DNA of 64,000 nt from Cellulomonas sp. URHD0024 (GCF_000426185.1 NZ_AUEW01000008.1:186001-250000), one strand, 5' to 3'. Numbered from the stretch's first letter, positions 8,044 to 16,481 are shown. The notes: a model not told the origin generated them from the sequence alone. Made by a program: numbers and translations.

Positions 8044-9725
8044 CTTCTGCGCTCGCGCAGGCCGCCCGGCTCGACCGGTTCCTCGGCGACTCCGCATCCA
8101 CCGGCGGAGTGATCCGCGACGCCGACACGCTTGCCCTCGACCAGGCCAGCGGCTTCCCGGGCCAGGCCGTCGATGCGCTCGACGGCTGGGGACTCCACCG
8201 CGCGTACGTCCCCGTGCGGTATGGCGGAGAGCTCGCCGACCTGCTGACGCCCATGCTCTCCATCCGTCACCTCGCGCGGCGTGACCTCACGGTCGCCGTC
8301 GCGCACGGAAAGACCTTCCTCGGTGCGGTGTGTGCCTGGGTCGACGGTGGCGACATGGCCCAGCACATGGCGTCGATCGTGCTCGACGGGGCACCTGTCT
8401 CCTGGGGCCTCACCGAGTCAGGTCGCGGCTCCGACCTGATGAGGAGCTCAACCCGGTTCGACCCGGAGCGACGGCGGCTCGACGGCGGCAAGTGGCCGGT
8501 GAACAACGCCACCCGGGGTCGAGCCATGTGCGTCCTCGCGCGTACGGGCGAGGAGTACGGCCCTCGGTCGATGTCGCTCGTCCTCGCCGACAAGAGCGAG
8601 ATGGGTCCGACCGGGTACACCTATGAGCCCAAAGTTCGGACTCACGGCGTCCGCGGTGCCGACATCAGCGGCATCCGATGGGACGACGCGCGCGTGCCCG
8701 AGGGGCGATTGGTCGGGCAGCCCGGCTACGGCCTCGAGATCGTGCTGCGCTCCCTCCAGCTGACCCGTCCCTCGTGCACCGCGCTCTCGCTCGGCGCGGC
8801 GGACCGCGCCGTCGCCGAGGTTCGCGGCTTCATGGCGAGTCGGAGCGCGAACGGGGGCAGGCTGCGCGATGTCCCGGTCGCGCGCGTGGAAGCCGGATCC
8901 ATCTACGCCGACGCCCTGCTCGCCGAGGCCACGTCGTTGGTCGGTGCCCGCCACGTCGGTGCTCTCCCGGGCGAGATGGCGCTGGTCAGCGGACTGGTCA
9001 AGTTCGTCGTTCCGGCCACGGTCGACGACCTGTTCCGCGACGCGACGAGATTCCTCGGCGCGCGGTCCCAGATCGTCGGTCCGCGCGGCGCCGCCCTGTT
9101 CGAGAAGGCGGCGCGGGACAACCGGGTGGTCGGCATATTCGACGGCAACTCGGTCGTGAACCTGCACGCGATCATCAACCAGTTCCCGGTCGTCGCGAAG
9201 AGTCCGCTCGCAGCCGAGCCTGATGCGCGCTCGATCGCCGGGCAGCTGGATCCGGGCGTAGACGTTCTGCCCCTCGACCTGGACGGCCTCAGGCTCGTCG
9301 CCCGTCGGGGCTCGACCCTGATCCACGCCGTGCAGGCCCTGGTCGAGGCCGTGCGGCCAGGGGTGAACGCACCGTTCGCCCGTGCTCTCGAGGTCTACGC
9401 GATCGCGACGGCTGCTCTGCTTCGGGACGTCGCGGCGCTCCCTCGGACCGCATCGCCCGGGCTGGTGCACTTCGACGCGGCACGGCGCCTCGCCTACGTC
9501 TTCGCGGGTGCGTGCTGCCTTTCCCTGCTCGTGCAGAGCGGGGCACCGTCCGGTCTTGCTCGCGGCACCGAGTGGGCTCATGCGGCACTCGCCCGAGTGA
9601 GTCAGCGGCTCGGCCACGCCCTCGATGACGCGGACGCCGCGTACGCGGACCTGTGCGTCGCTGCGGACGAGATGGTGGCGCCGGGCGTCGTCGTGTCGTT
9701 GCTCGGCGGGTGGCTCGATGGCTAG
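8040..9725 (+). CDS. Acyl-CoA (acyl-ACP) dehydrogenase family flavoprotein 1
   Basis: 561 residues, longer than a usual ~390-residue acyl-CoA dehydrogenase. The middle domain is clear: WGLTESGRGSD matches the substrate/FAD-binding [WAL]TE.G.GSD signature, and GVRGADISGIRWDDARVPEG is the typical strand before the C-terminal helical domain. The segment FDGNSVVNLHAIINQ sits where IYEGTNEI normally lies, so the usual catalytic Glu appears replaced by Asp. About 150 extra C-terminal residues are helical. It probably introduces a double bond into the ACP-bound acyl chain with the next gene product. Start ATG 8040 overlaps the FAAL stop. Confidence 0.82.
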   Translation: MTSALAQAARLDRFLGDSASTGGVIRDADTLALDQASGFPGQAVDALDGWGLHRAYVPVRYGGELADLLTPMLSIRHLARRDLTVAVAHGKTFLGAVCAWVDGGDMAQHMASIVLDGAPVSWGLTESGRGSDLMRSSTRFDPERRRLDGGKWPVNNATRGRAMCVLARTGEEYGPRSMSLVLADKSEMGPTGYTYEPKVRTHGVRGADISGIRWDDARVPEGRLVGQPGYGLEIVLRSLQLTRPSCTALSLGAADRAVAEVRGFMASRSANGGRLRDVPVARVEAGSIYADALLAEATSLVGARHVGALPGEMALVSGLVKFVVPATVDDLFRDATRFLGARSQIVGPRGAALFEKAARDNRVVGIFDGNSVVNLHAIINQFPVVAKSPLAAEPDARSIAGQLDPGVDVLPLDLDGLRLVARRGSTLIHAVQALVEAVRPGVNAPFARALEVYAIATAALLRDVAALPRTASPGLVHFDAARRLAYVFAGACCLSLLVQSGAPSGLARGTEWAHAALARVSQRLGHALDDADAAYADLCVAADEMVAPGVVVSLLGGWLDG

Positions 9726-11484
9726 CCCCCCGTCGCTCGAACGTGCCCTCGGCGACCCGCGGGAGCACGGCGCGCCGGCCGGTCACCGGGCGACCCTCAC
9801 GTCGGACGAGCGGCGCGAGCTGCCCTCCGACGTCGAGCAGGCGCTCGTGGACTGGGGCTTCGGCGCCGAGCTCGTCCCGGTCAGCCTCGGCGGTCGGTGG
9901 AGGTCGACGGAGGACTTGGTCCGCCGCTTGCTCCCGATCTTCCGACGGGACCCGGCGATCGGCCTCGGACATGGAGTGACGTCCCTGATGGCGGCCGTCA
10001 ACGTCTGGACCGGCGGGAGCGAGGCGCAGCAGCAGGAGCTCGCCGCGCGTCTGCTGTCGGGCGCACGCGTCGCCGTGGCCTTTCACGAGCTCGACCACGG
10101 CAACGACCTGCTGCGAAACGAGTGCGTGGCCGTCCGCGAGAACGACGCGCCCGCGTGGCGGATCAGCGGGCGCAAGGAAGTCATCAACAACATCAATCGC
10201 GCCGAGTCCGTCCTGCTCTTCGTCCGTACTGCCCCTGCCGCCGGGCCGAAGTCGTTCTCGCTCCTGCTGTGGCACAAGGACCAGGCGCTCGGTGGACGTG
10301 CGCGGACCGACGAACGTGTCCTCACGGCCGGTGTCCGCGCCTGTCAGATCGGCGTCGCCGAGCTCGATCAGCTGAGGATCCCCGCCGATGCACTGGTGGC
10401 CGGTGTGGGTGACGGCGCCGCGGTCGCCCTGCGGGCGTTCCAGGTGACGCGCGCCGTCGTCCCGGCGCTCGCGACCGGGACGGTCGATGCTGCCCTCCGA
10501 CTGGCGGTGCAGTACCTGCGCGGACGTCACCTCTACGGGTCGCCGGCCTGGGAGCTGCCCCACGCGCAGGGGACGCTCGCTCGGGCGTGGGGCACCTTCC
10601 TCGTCGCCGATGCGCTCGCGCGGGCCACCGTCAGGGCTCTGCACCTTCACCCCGACGAGTGCTTCGTGGTGACCGCGGCGTCCAAGTACCTCGTCCCGAC
10701 GCTGATCAACGACGTGATGCACGAGCTGTCGGTGCTGTTCGGCTCGACGTTCTACGCGGTGAGCGACGACTACGGCGTGTTCGAGAAGTGGCTGCGCGAC
10801 CTGATCGTGCTGCCGATCGGGCATGCGGGCTCGACGGCGTGCCTGGTGAGCATCGTCCCGCACCTGCCGTCGTGGGCACGCCGCTCCCGGAAGGGCACAC
10901 CCTACGACTCACGACTCTTCAGCCCGCACACCGAGCTCGACGAGGTCGACTTCTCCCACTTCGGCCTCGGCGCTGGGCACGGCGACTCCTTCAGCGCGCC
11001 GTTGGAGTCCGACGTCGTGGCCGCTGCGCTCGCCGAGGCGTGGCCCGACCTGGTGCCGGTGCTCGGTCGGTGGCGCGTCGAGCTGGAGCTCGTGCGTGAC
11101 GAGGTGTCCTGCCTCTCGCCCCAGGAGCTGGCGCCTGGCGCCTCCCCTCGGGCGTTCGCGTTGGCCCGGCGCCTGACCCAGCTCATGGCAGCAGGAGCCG
11201 TCATCGGCTCGTGGCACGAAGGTCGCGGCGTTCACAGCAGCCCGTTCCATCGCCATCCTTCGGCGTTCCCCCTGGCGCTCCACCTGCTGAGCGAGAGTCT
11301 GCCCGGGGGTCCGTCGGGACGGACCGGCCTCGACCCCGACGTGTGGGCCGGGTTCGACGTCGGAGCGATGGCGGCAGCCGTCGCCGCGGCCGTCGACTCG
11401 GGGTTCTCGTTGGGCATCGAAGAACTGCCGCTGCACTGGACCACCACCATCCACGCACCGACACAGGGGAGCAGAGAAGCATGA
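9718..11484 (+). CDS. Acyl-CoA (acyl-ACP) dehydrogenase family flavoprotein 2
   Basis: 588 residues; a diverged acyl-CoA dehydrogenase homologue. It keeps the family layout (N-terminal helices, middle beta domain around VAVAFHELDHGNDLLRNEC, helical C-terminus with QYLRGRHLYGSPAWELPHAQ) but weakly matches consensus motifs; FEKWLRDLIVLPIGHAGS is near the usual catalytic/FAD-adenine region. Pairs of such dehydrogenases beside an acyl ligase and ACP make dienoyl starters in ramoplanin- and enduracidin-type clusters. The start at ATG 9718 overlaps the previous gene by 8 bp, implying coupled translation and perhaps a heteromeric enzyme. Role inferred from neighbours. Confidence 0.75.
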   Translation: MASPPSLERALGDPREHGAPAGHRATLTSDERRELPSDVEQALVDWGFGAELVPVSLGGRWRSTEDLVRRLLPIFRRDPAIGLGHGVTSLMAAVNVWTGGSEAQQQELAARLLSGARVAVAFHELDHGNDLLRNECVAVRENDAPAWRISGRKEVINNINRAESVLLFVRTAPAAGPKSFSLLLWHKDQALGGRARTDERVLTAGVRACQIGVAELDQLRIPADALVAGVGDGAAVALRAFQVTRAVVPALATGTVDAALRLAVQYLRGRHLYGSPAWELPHAQGTLARAWGTFLVADALARATVRALHLHPDECFVVTAASKYLVPTLINDVMHELSVLFGSTFYAVSDDYGVFEKWLRDLIVLPIGHAGSTACLVSIVPHLPSWARRSRKGTPYDSRLFSPHTELDEVDFSHFGLGAGHGDSFSAPLESDVVAAALAEAWPDLVPVLGRWRVELELVRDEVSCLSPQELAPGASPRAFALARRLTQLMAAGAVIGSWHEGRGVHSSPFHRHPSAFPLALHLLSESLPGGPSGRTGLDPDVWAGFDVGAMAAAVAAAVDSGFSLGIEELPLHWTTTIHAPTQGSREA

Positions 11485-11741
11485 CGAGCGCCACCACCAC
11501 CACCGACGACATCGTCGCCTGGATCAGCAGCCGAGTCTCCGAGTACGGCGCCGTCGACGCGGGGCCGCTCGACGCGGGGAGCGTCCTGGCAGAGCTGGGC
11601 TTCGACTCGGTCTACGCGCTGACCCTGTGCGGGGACATCGAAGACCACTACGGCCTCGAGGTGGAGCCGACGATCGTCTGGGACCACCCCACCATCGGCG
11701 CGCTGGCGCAGGCCATCCGCGACCGCGTCGAGTCGAGCTAG
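11481..11741 (+). CDS. Free-standing acyl carrier protein
   Basis: 86 residues with a four-helix ACP profile and the phosphopantetheine attachment site LGFDSVYALTL (Ser43). Acidic helix II/III follows (CGDIEDHYGLEVEPTIVWDHPT), which is the carrier-protein style of PKS/NRPS ACPs rather than housekeeping AcpP. It is the probable carrier of the fatty chain activated by the FAAL and desaturated by the two dehydrogenases. The ATG overlaps the preceding stop (ATGA). The modifying phosphopantetheinyl transferase is encoded 2 bp downstream. Confidence 0.9.
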   Translation: MTSATTTTDDIVAWISSRVSEYGAVDAGPLDAGSVLAELGFDSVYALTLCGDIEDHYGLEVEPTIVWDHPTIGALAQAIRDRVESS

Positions 11742-11743
11742 GC

Positions 11744-12331
11744 GTGCAGGTCGCGTGGGCGCTGCGTCGCATCGGGAGCGTCCCGGTGCCGAAGGACGCG
11801 CTCGTCGGGGAGGACTGGCACCGGTGGATGCGTTCGGGGCCAGTGGTGCGTCGCCAGCTCGGCGCGGGTCGGTCCGTGGTCCGGCAGCTCGTGCAGTCGA
11901 CCGGTTGGGCCACGTGGCAGGGAATTCAGAGGGCCGACGGTGGCCGGCCACTCCTCGCTGGAGCGCCGGGCACCGATGTCACCATCTCGCACTCCAGGGA
12001 CTGGGTTCTCGTCGCGATCGCACGCGGCGGACGCGTCGGGGCCGACGTCGAGGAGGTGACGTCCGTGTTCGGCCGGCCCGCACTCCGGCAGCGCGCGTGC
12101 ACACCCGCTGAAGCACAGGCGCTCGACCGCCTGCCGGGCCCGCAGCAGGCCGCTGCACTGGCGGACGTCTGGACCGCGAAGGAGGCGCTCGTCAAAGCCT
12201 CCGGTCTCGGGCTGAGCGTCGATCTCCGGCTGCTGGGCGCGTCATCGGGCACGGTGACGCGCATCCGCGACGGAACATCGGGGGTATCGGCCTGCATGGC
12301 CTTCGTCCCTGACGAGATTAGGGAGGAGTGA
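11744..12331 (+). CDS. 4'-phosphopantetheinyl transferase (Sfp-type)
   Basis: 195 residues with both Sfp-type signatures: RVGADVEEV (Mg2+/CoA-binding [VI]G[VIA]D.E) and WTAKEALVKASG (W..KEA..K). An upstream TISHSRDWVLVAI segment is the usual His-containing substrate block. It transfers the phosphopantetheine arm of CoA to carrier-protein serines, presumably Ser43 of the adjacent ACP. GTG start at 11744, two bases after the ACP stop. A dedicated PPTase makes the cluster self-sufficient for ACP activation after transfer to a new host. Confidence 0.88.
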   Translation: MQVAWALRRIGSVPVPKDALVGEDWHRWMRSGPVVRRQLGAGRSVVRQLVQSTGWATWQGIQRADGGRPLLAGAPGTDVTISHSRDWVLVAIARGGRVGADVEEVTSVFGRPALRQRACTPAEAQALDRLPGPQQAAALADVWTAKEALVKASGLGLSVDLRLLGASSGTVTRIRDGTSGVSACMAFVPDEIREE

Positions 12332-12408
12332 ATCGGCACAGCCGCACAGCGAGGTGCGTACCGAACACGTGCCCCGACAGGCTCGGTCTTGGAATTCCGG
12401 GAGGAACG

Positions 12409-12996
12409 ATGACAGCTCGAGACGACCACCGGCGCGAAACGCAGGAAAAGGTGCTCCTCGCCGCCGAGGAGCTGTTTGCGGCTCGCGGCTTCAAGGGCAC
12501 GACGATCCGCGACATCTCGCACCAGACCGGCATGAGCGTCGGGGCAGTCATGTCCGTCGGCGACAAGAGCGCCCTGCTCGTCACGATCTTCGACCGGAAG
12601 ATCGGCAAGATCCACGCGCACCGGCGCGAGGACGTGACAGCGACGCACGAGACGGAGGATCCAGTCGACAGGATCATGAATCTCATCCTGCCGTTCGTCG
12701 AGGTGTTCACCGAGCACCCGGACCTCTCCCGCGAGTACGGCGCAGTGCTCATGGGCGGCTCCCACGCGTCGGCGGTGTTCGACGACCTCGGGGGGCACCT
12801 GCTCGCCGAGATCGAGACGGCGGTCGTCGCGGCCGGCGTCACAGGTCCGGAGGCGGCCGTCTCCGCACGCACCATCTATCTCAGCTATCTCGGGCTCATC
12901 TTCGTGTGGGCCGGGCGTGGGGCTGTCGACGACGACAACTTTGCGGCGAATCTCCACGCCATCGTCAGTTTCATCATCGAACGCAAGGGAAACTAA
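12409..12996 (+). CDS. TetR/AcrR family transcriptional regulator
   Basis: 195 residues. The N-terminal helix-turn-helix is clear: LLAAEELFAARGFKGTTIRDI then SHQTGMSVGAVMSVGDKSAL. Position normally Y in the recognition helix (G.[LIV]Y.[HY]F) is replaced by AVMSV, a mild oddity. The C-terminal helical domain is diverged, as usual for ligand binding. Encoded mid-operon behind a GGGAGGAA Shine-Dalgarno (ATG 12409). Likely autoregulates the operon through the GAACnnGTTC palindromes at 6222-6246 and senses an acyl intermediate or product; both are inferences. Confidence 0.85.
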   Translation: MTARDDHRRETQEKVLLAAEELFAARGFKGTTIRDISHQTGMSVGAVMSVGDKSALLVTIFDRKIGKIHAHRREDVTATHETEDPVDRIMNLILPFVEVFTEHPDLSREYGAVLMGGSHASAVFDDLGGHLLAEIETAVVAAGVTGPEAAVSARTIYLSYLGLIFVWAGRGAVDDDNFAANLHAIVSFIIERKGN

Positions 12997-12998
12997 CC

Positions 12999-13364
12999 GT
13001 GTCTCACGTGTACCTGCCTGATCCTTCCTGGACCGTCGTGGCCCTCGCCGCGCTCCTCCTGCTGGACGCAGTCCTGTCGGTCAAGCCCGCGAAGTTCATC
13101 GACGTCTGCCTCACGGGTGTCAATTTCCCCCGGAACTGGTGGTGGGCGCTGATCGTGATCAAGCTCGTCGCCGTCGCGGGCCTGATCATCGGCATCTGGG
13201 TCCCTGGCGTGGCCCTGGCCGCGACCGTGGGCGTCATCGCGTACTTCCTCTGCGCCGGCGTGGCTCATGTGCGCGCGAAGTTCTTGCAGCAGGAATTCTG
13301 GGTCAACTGCCTGGGCTTCCTCGGTTCTGCTGTCCTGGTCCTCATCTTCGCGTTCATCGTCTGA
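12999..13364 (+). CDS. Small DoxX-like integral membrane protein
   Basis: 121 residues with four hydrophobic segments (WTVVALAALLLLDAVLS; WWWALIVIKLVAVAGLIIGI; VALAATVGVIAYFLCAGVAHV; WVNCLGFLGSAVLVLIFAFIV), the four-helix layout of DoxX-type proteins. FIDVCLTGVNFPRNWWW lies between TM1 and TM2 and the following segment is the usual DoxX core. Such proteins are often linked to redox or membrane-quality functions but have no defined reaction. GTG start 2 bp after the TetR stop keeps it in the operon. A role in anchoring the biosynthetic enzymes or in export is possible but unproven. Confidence 0.65.
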   Translation: MSHVYLPDPSWTVVALAALLLLDAVLSVKPAKFIDVCLTGVNFPRNWWWALIVIKLVAVAGLIIGIWVPGVALAATVGVIAYFLCAGVAHVRAKFLQQEFWVNCLGFLGSAVLVLIFAFIV

Positions 13365-13373
13365 GGCCCGGAC

Positions 13374-14993
13374 ATGACCTGGACGGGGCTTCCGCCGAAA
13401 CACCTCGGCATGCTCTTCGACTGGCACGCCGGCAAGCGGCGCCAGACGGAGATGCACCTGGACCGCCCCTTTGACATCGCTCCGGACGGCGGGCTCGTGT
13501 ACGACGGAGCGGCCCTCGCCGGCCTCGTCCAGCAGGCTTCGGCCTGGTTCTCCGCGGCGGGGGTCCGTCGCGGAGACCGGGTCGCGGTCATCAAGCGCAA
13601 CCACTTCGACATGGTGCTGCTCGCAGCGGGGGCGGCCCGTATCGGGGCGGTCGCGGCCACGATCTCGTCCGCGAACCGCTCCGTGCACCTCCAGGAGATG
13701 CTCGAGAAGCTGCAGCCGCGCCTGACTCTCACGTCGTCCGACGTGCTGGACCGGGCGCGGAGCGCCGGGGTGGACCTGGCGCACGCCGGGAGGCTCCTGC
13801 TGCTGGACGAGCCGCAGGACGGGCTGCCGCAAGGCGCCACGCTCCTTCGCGAGCTCCAGGGGTCGGTCGTCCCGGAGGTGTCCCTGGGAGGCGACGACGA
13901 ACCGATGATGATCACGCACACGTCGGGCACCACCAGCACGCCGAAGCTGGTCGTGCACACGCCGAGCTCGGCGCGTGCGGGCACCCGCCTCGAGCTCCTG
14001 CCGCTGCCGTTCGCGGTGAACGGGTCCCGCGACGTCGCGCTCAGCTCCATCTCGTTCGCACACTCTCGCGCCTATGCGTGGGCGGCTGCGCAGCTGCGCT
14101 GGGCGCCGAAGCGGCTGGTCATCGCGAGCAGCCACGACGCTGCGGACGTCGAGCGTGTCCTCGAGACACACCGCCCGAGCACCGTCGAGGCGACGCCGAA
14201 CGTCTTCCAGAGCTGGGTCCCGCTTCTTCGGCGCCGACCGGAGCTGTTCGGTCACGTCCGCTACTACATGAACACGTTCGACATGATGCATCCGTCGATC
14301 GCTCGTCAGTTCCTGCAGGCGTCGCGACGGACGATGCCGATGTGGGCGCACAGCTGGGGACAGAGCGAGGTCGGTCCGATCGCGGGCAGCGCCTGGGGCC
14401 GACGGCAGATGCTGTCGCACGCTGGGACCGCCGAGGACAACATGAACACCCTGGGCTGGCCCTGGCCGGGTCTGATCCGTCTGCGAGTCGTCGACGCCGA
14501 CACCGGCCGCAGGGTCCGCCGCGGCGAGCGTGGAGTCTTCATGGTGAAGACGCCAGCGCTCTGCACGGACTACTGGGGGGACACCGAGCGCTATCGCTCG
14601 AAGCGTGCCGGGGAGTGGTGGAACACGGGCGACGTCGGCTACCAGGACCGACTCGGACGAGTGCACTTCGTCGACCGCGCCGTCGACGCGATCGACGGGA
14701 CGAGCGCGACCGAGCTCGAGAGCGTTCTGCTCGAGAGGCTCGCCGGAGCGCTCGAGATCATCCTTCTCGCCCGCGACGACGGGGACCCCGTGCCCGTCGT
14801 GTGCGTAGACGGTGAGTTCTCGATGGCGGCATGGCGGGACGCCACACGAGACCTGCCCGCTCTTGCGGAACCGGTCGTGATGCCCTGGTCCGACCTGCCG
14901 CGGACGTCGACGTGGAAGGTCCGGCGCAAGGAGCTGCGGCAGACCATCTTCGTCGGAGGCGACGACACCGTGCTGGACGAGCGGTTCATCTGA
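13374..14993 (+). CDS. AMP-dependent synthetase/ligase (acyl or aryl acid activating)
   Basis: 539 residues, second adenylate-forming enzyme of the operon and distinct from the FAAL. The P-loop MITHTSGTTSTPKLVVHT lies near residue 180-197; HSWGQSEVGP replaces the A5 Y-G-x-[TS]-E; WNTGDVGYQDRLGRVHFVDR is A7-A8; STWKVRRKEL near the end supplies the A10 lysine. It belongs to the acyl-CoA synthetase superfamily; specificity cannot be read from sequence. It may activate a second carboxylate for joining to the unsaturated acyl chain. ATG 13374 follows the membrane-protein gene by 9 bp; its stop overlaps the next ATG. Confidence 0.8.
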   Translation: MTWTGLPPKHLGMLFDWHAGKRRQTEMHLDRPFDIAPDGGLVYDGAALAGLVQQASAWFSAAGVRRGDRVAVIKRNHFDMVLLAAGAARIGAVAATISSANRSVHLQEMLEKLQPRLTLTSSDVLDRARSAGVDLAHAGRLLLLDEPQDGLPQGATLLRELQGSVVPEVSLGGDDEPMMITHTSGTTSTPKLVVHTPSSARAGTRLELLPLPFAVNGSRDVALSSISFAHSRAYAWAAAQLRWAPKRLVIASSHDAADVERVLETHRPSTVEATPNVFQSWVPLLRRRPELFGHVRYYMNTFDMMHPSIARQFLQASRRTMPMWAHSWGQSEVGPIAGSAWGRRQMLSHAGTAEDNMNTLGWPWPGLIRLRVVDADTGRRVRRGERGVFMVKTPALCTDYWGDTERYRSKRAGEWWNTGDVGYQDRLGRVHFVDRAVDAIDGTSATELESVLLERLAGALEIILLARDDGDPVPVVCVDGEFSMAAWRDATRDLPALAEPVVMPWSDLPRTSTWKVRRKELRQTIFVGGDDTVLDERFI

Positions 14994-15895
14994 TGCCCCC
15001 CACAACTGCTCCCGAGGTCCAGTCCGCTCCCACCACCGGCTCCCTCGATCCCTACGAGTCGGCGCTCACGCAGGTACTGCGGGATATGCCGTACAACAGT
15101 GCGACCGAGTTCCTCTCGCGCTTCGGCGACCGCCGACCCGACCCGAGGATGGGTGCGGCGTGCATCCACCAGACCCTCGAGGTCGCACGTCGGGCCGAGT
15201 CGTTCGGCGCACCCGCCGCTGTCCTGCTCCAGGACGAGAGGCATCTCGCCGCCGTCTGGGACACGGGCACCGAGATCGTCGTGCTCGATCCCTACCTCCT
15301 GCACCGGGAACCGATCCGCTTCCCGTACACGGCGCTGGCGTCCGGCCCCGCGACGGTGACCGTAGCTGCCGCACCGACCCGTGCAAGCGCCGAGGGAGAG
15401 CGTCGAGAAGGGCGGCTCGTCGCCCGCTGCAAGTGGACTGAGTCCGGCTATCGCATCCGGCTCTCCTACTCGCGGTTCAGTCGGACGCAGGGACGCTACG
15501 TCCTCGCTCGACACTTCACGCTCAAACGCGACCAGGTCTTCGACCTCGCTGCGTTCACGGCAGACATGACTGCTCTCCTGACCCATCCGGAGCAGAACAG
15601 CCTGTCCATCCGCGCGCTGACCCCCGACCTGACGGGGACGATCGAAGCCATCCTCCCGCTGCGCGGCTTCGCTCGACACGACTTCAGCGAGGACGACCTG
15701 TGGCTCCGGTCCGGCGACGGTCTGCCGGTGCGGAACCTCTCGCCGGAGAGCGGGTCGCTCTGGCGCGTGCTCGAGGAGTCGGTCGGGGCGACTGGCGCCG
15801 AGATCGCCGACCACATCCTGTCCGCCGCCAGGATCTACCAAGATCTCGCTGACCCGGACGCCGAGCTCGAGCCATACCGACTGGAAGACTCATGA
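14993..15895 (+). CDS. Uncharacterised protein with possible NAT/transglutaminase-like Cys-His-Asp triad
   Basis: 300 residues, no family recognised with certainty. Three spaced elements resemble arylamine N-acetyltransferase/transglutaminase-fold enzymes: GAACIHQTLEVARRAE (Cys57 at the start of a helix), DERHLAAVWDTG (His84 on a strand) and IVVLDPYLL (Asp99 on the next strand), in canonical order. The rest, about 200 residues, looks like a mixed beta-rich domain. NAT- and transglutaminase-like enzymes catalyse amide-forming chain release from carrier proteins in rifamycin (RifF) and andrimid (AdmF) biosynthesis, which would suit this cluster. This is inference. ATG 14993 overlaps the ligase stop by one base. 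Confidence 0.5.
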   Translation: MPPTTAPEVQSAPTTGSLDPYESALTQVLRDMPYNSATEFLSRFGDRRPDPRMGAACIHQTLEVARRAESFGAPAAVLLQDERHLAAVWDTGTEIVVLDPYLLHREPIRFPYTALASGPATVTVAAAPTRASAEGERREGRLVARCKWTESGYRIRLSYSRFSRTQGRYVLARHFTLKRDQVFDLAAFTADMTALLTHPEQNSLSIRALTPDLTGTIEAILPLRGFARHDFSEDDLWLRSGDGLPVRNLSPESGSLWRVLEESVGATGAEIADHILSAARIYQDLADPDAELEPYRLEDS

Positions 15896-16452
15896 CCAAT
15901 TTCACCAGGGTGTTCATTGCCGGCACGATCCAAGGGGCGAACCGCGGCGTCGATGTGGAGGACCAGTCCTATCGACGCGTCATCCCCGACATCGTGCGTG
16001 AGGTCTTCCCCGAAAGTGAGTGCTTCGACCCGAGCGCGCCGGTACGCGACGCGATCGCCGACCCGGAGCTCGCCACGACGATCCGGCAGATCGCCCAGGA
16101 ACCGCCCTCGGTGATCCGCACGAGCCAGCTGCCGGGGAGCATCGCCACGCTCCGCGAGACCTTCCAGGCGATGACAGCTGAGGCCGGGCGGTGCGATCTG
16201 TGCATCGCCTACCTGCCCGACCGGATCCCGTCCATGGGCACCGCGATGGAGATGTACGCCGCCCACCTGGCCGGCGTGCCCGTCGTCGCAGTGACCGCGC
16301 TCGTCGAGAACCTGGCCGTCGTCTCGACCTCCACGTGGATCGTTCGCGATCTTGCCGCGTTGCGTGAGCTCTTGGTGCGGGAGCGAGCGGGTGGATCGAG
16401 CGGCGCGGGCTCCGCGTCGACAGGCTCCGCGGTCGCAGCGGCATCCTCGTGA
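15892..16452 (+). CDS. Nucleoside 2-deoxyribosyltransferase-like protein with chimeric C-terminus
   Basis: 186 residues. RVFIAGTIQG (glycine-rich loop after strand 1), CDLCIAYLPDRIPSMGTAMEM (Asp-strand, then G-T-x-x-E with the candidate catalytic Glu) and LAGVPVVAVT match the nucleoside 2-deoxyribosyltransferase/DUF4406 fold. These bind nucleosides or related N-glycosides; the true substrate is unknown. The final ~12 residues (STGSAVAAASS) are encoded by the VOC-gene remnant read in another frame, so the natural C-terminus seems to have been lost at the island junction. Start ATG 15892 overlaps the previous stop (ATGA). Last gene of the operon. Confidence 0.7.
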   Translation: MTNFTRVFIAGTIQGANRGVDVEDQSYRRVIPDIVREVFPESECFDPSAPVRDAIADPELATTIRQIAQEPPSVIRTSQLPGSIATLRETFQAMTAEAGRCDLCIAYLPDRIPSMGTAMEMYAAHLAGVPVVAVTALVENLAVVSTSTWIVRDLAALRELLVRERAGGSSGAGSASTGSAVAAASS

Positions 16453-16481
16453 TGCTCGCCGAGGAGCTGAGGAAGACCTGA
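16416..16481 (+). pseudogene. 3' remnant of a VOC-family gene
   Basis: 22 codons reading VDRLRGRSGILVMLAEELRKT-stop align with the C-terminus of the VOC protein at 5678-6115 (VYRLTYLRGPSGILVMLAED), missing two residues. No upstream VOC coding sequence is present; the preceding bases belong to the deoxyribosyltransferase-like gene in another frame. It marks the right end of the island. Confidence 0.8.

Noticed and set aside
6043-8097. Long minus-strand open frame of about 680 codons antisense to the acyl-AMP ligase
   Set aside because: No domain, heavily Arg/Gly/Asp-rich composition typical of the antisense frame in high-GC coding DNA; the plus-strand ligase is unmistakable.
12993-15005. Minus-strand open frame of about 670 codons antisense to the second ligase
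   Set aside because: Shadow of the real plus-strand genes; no recognisable protein features.
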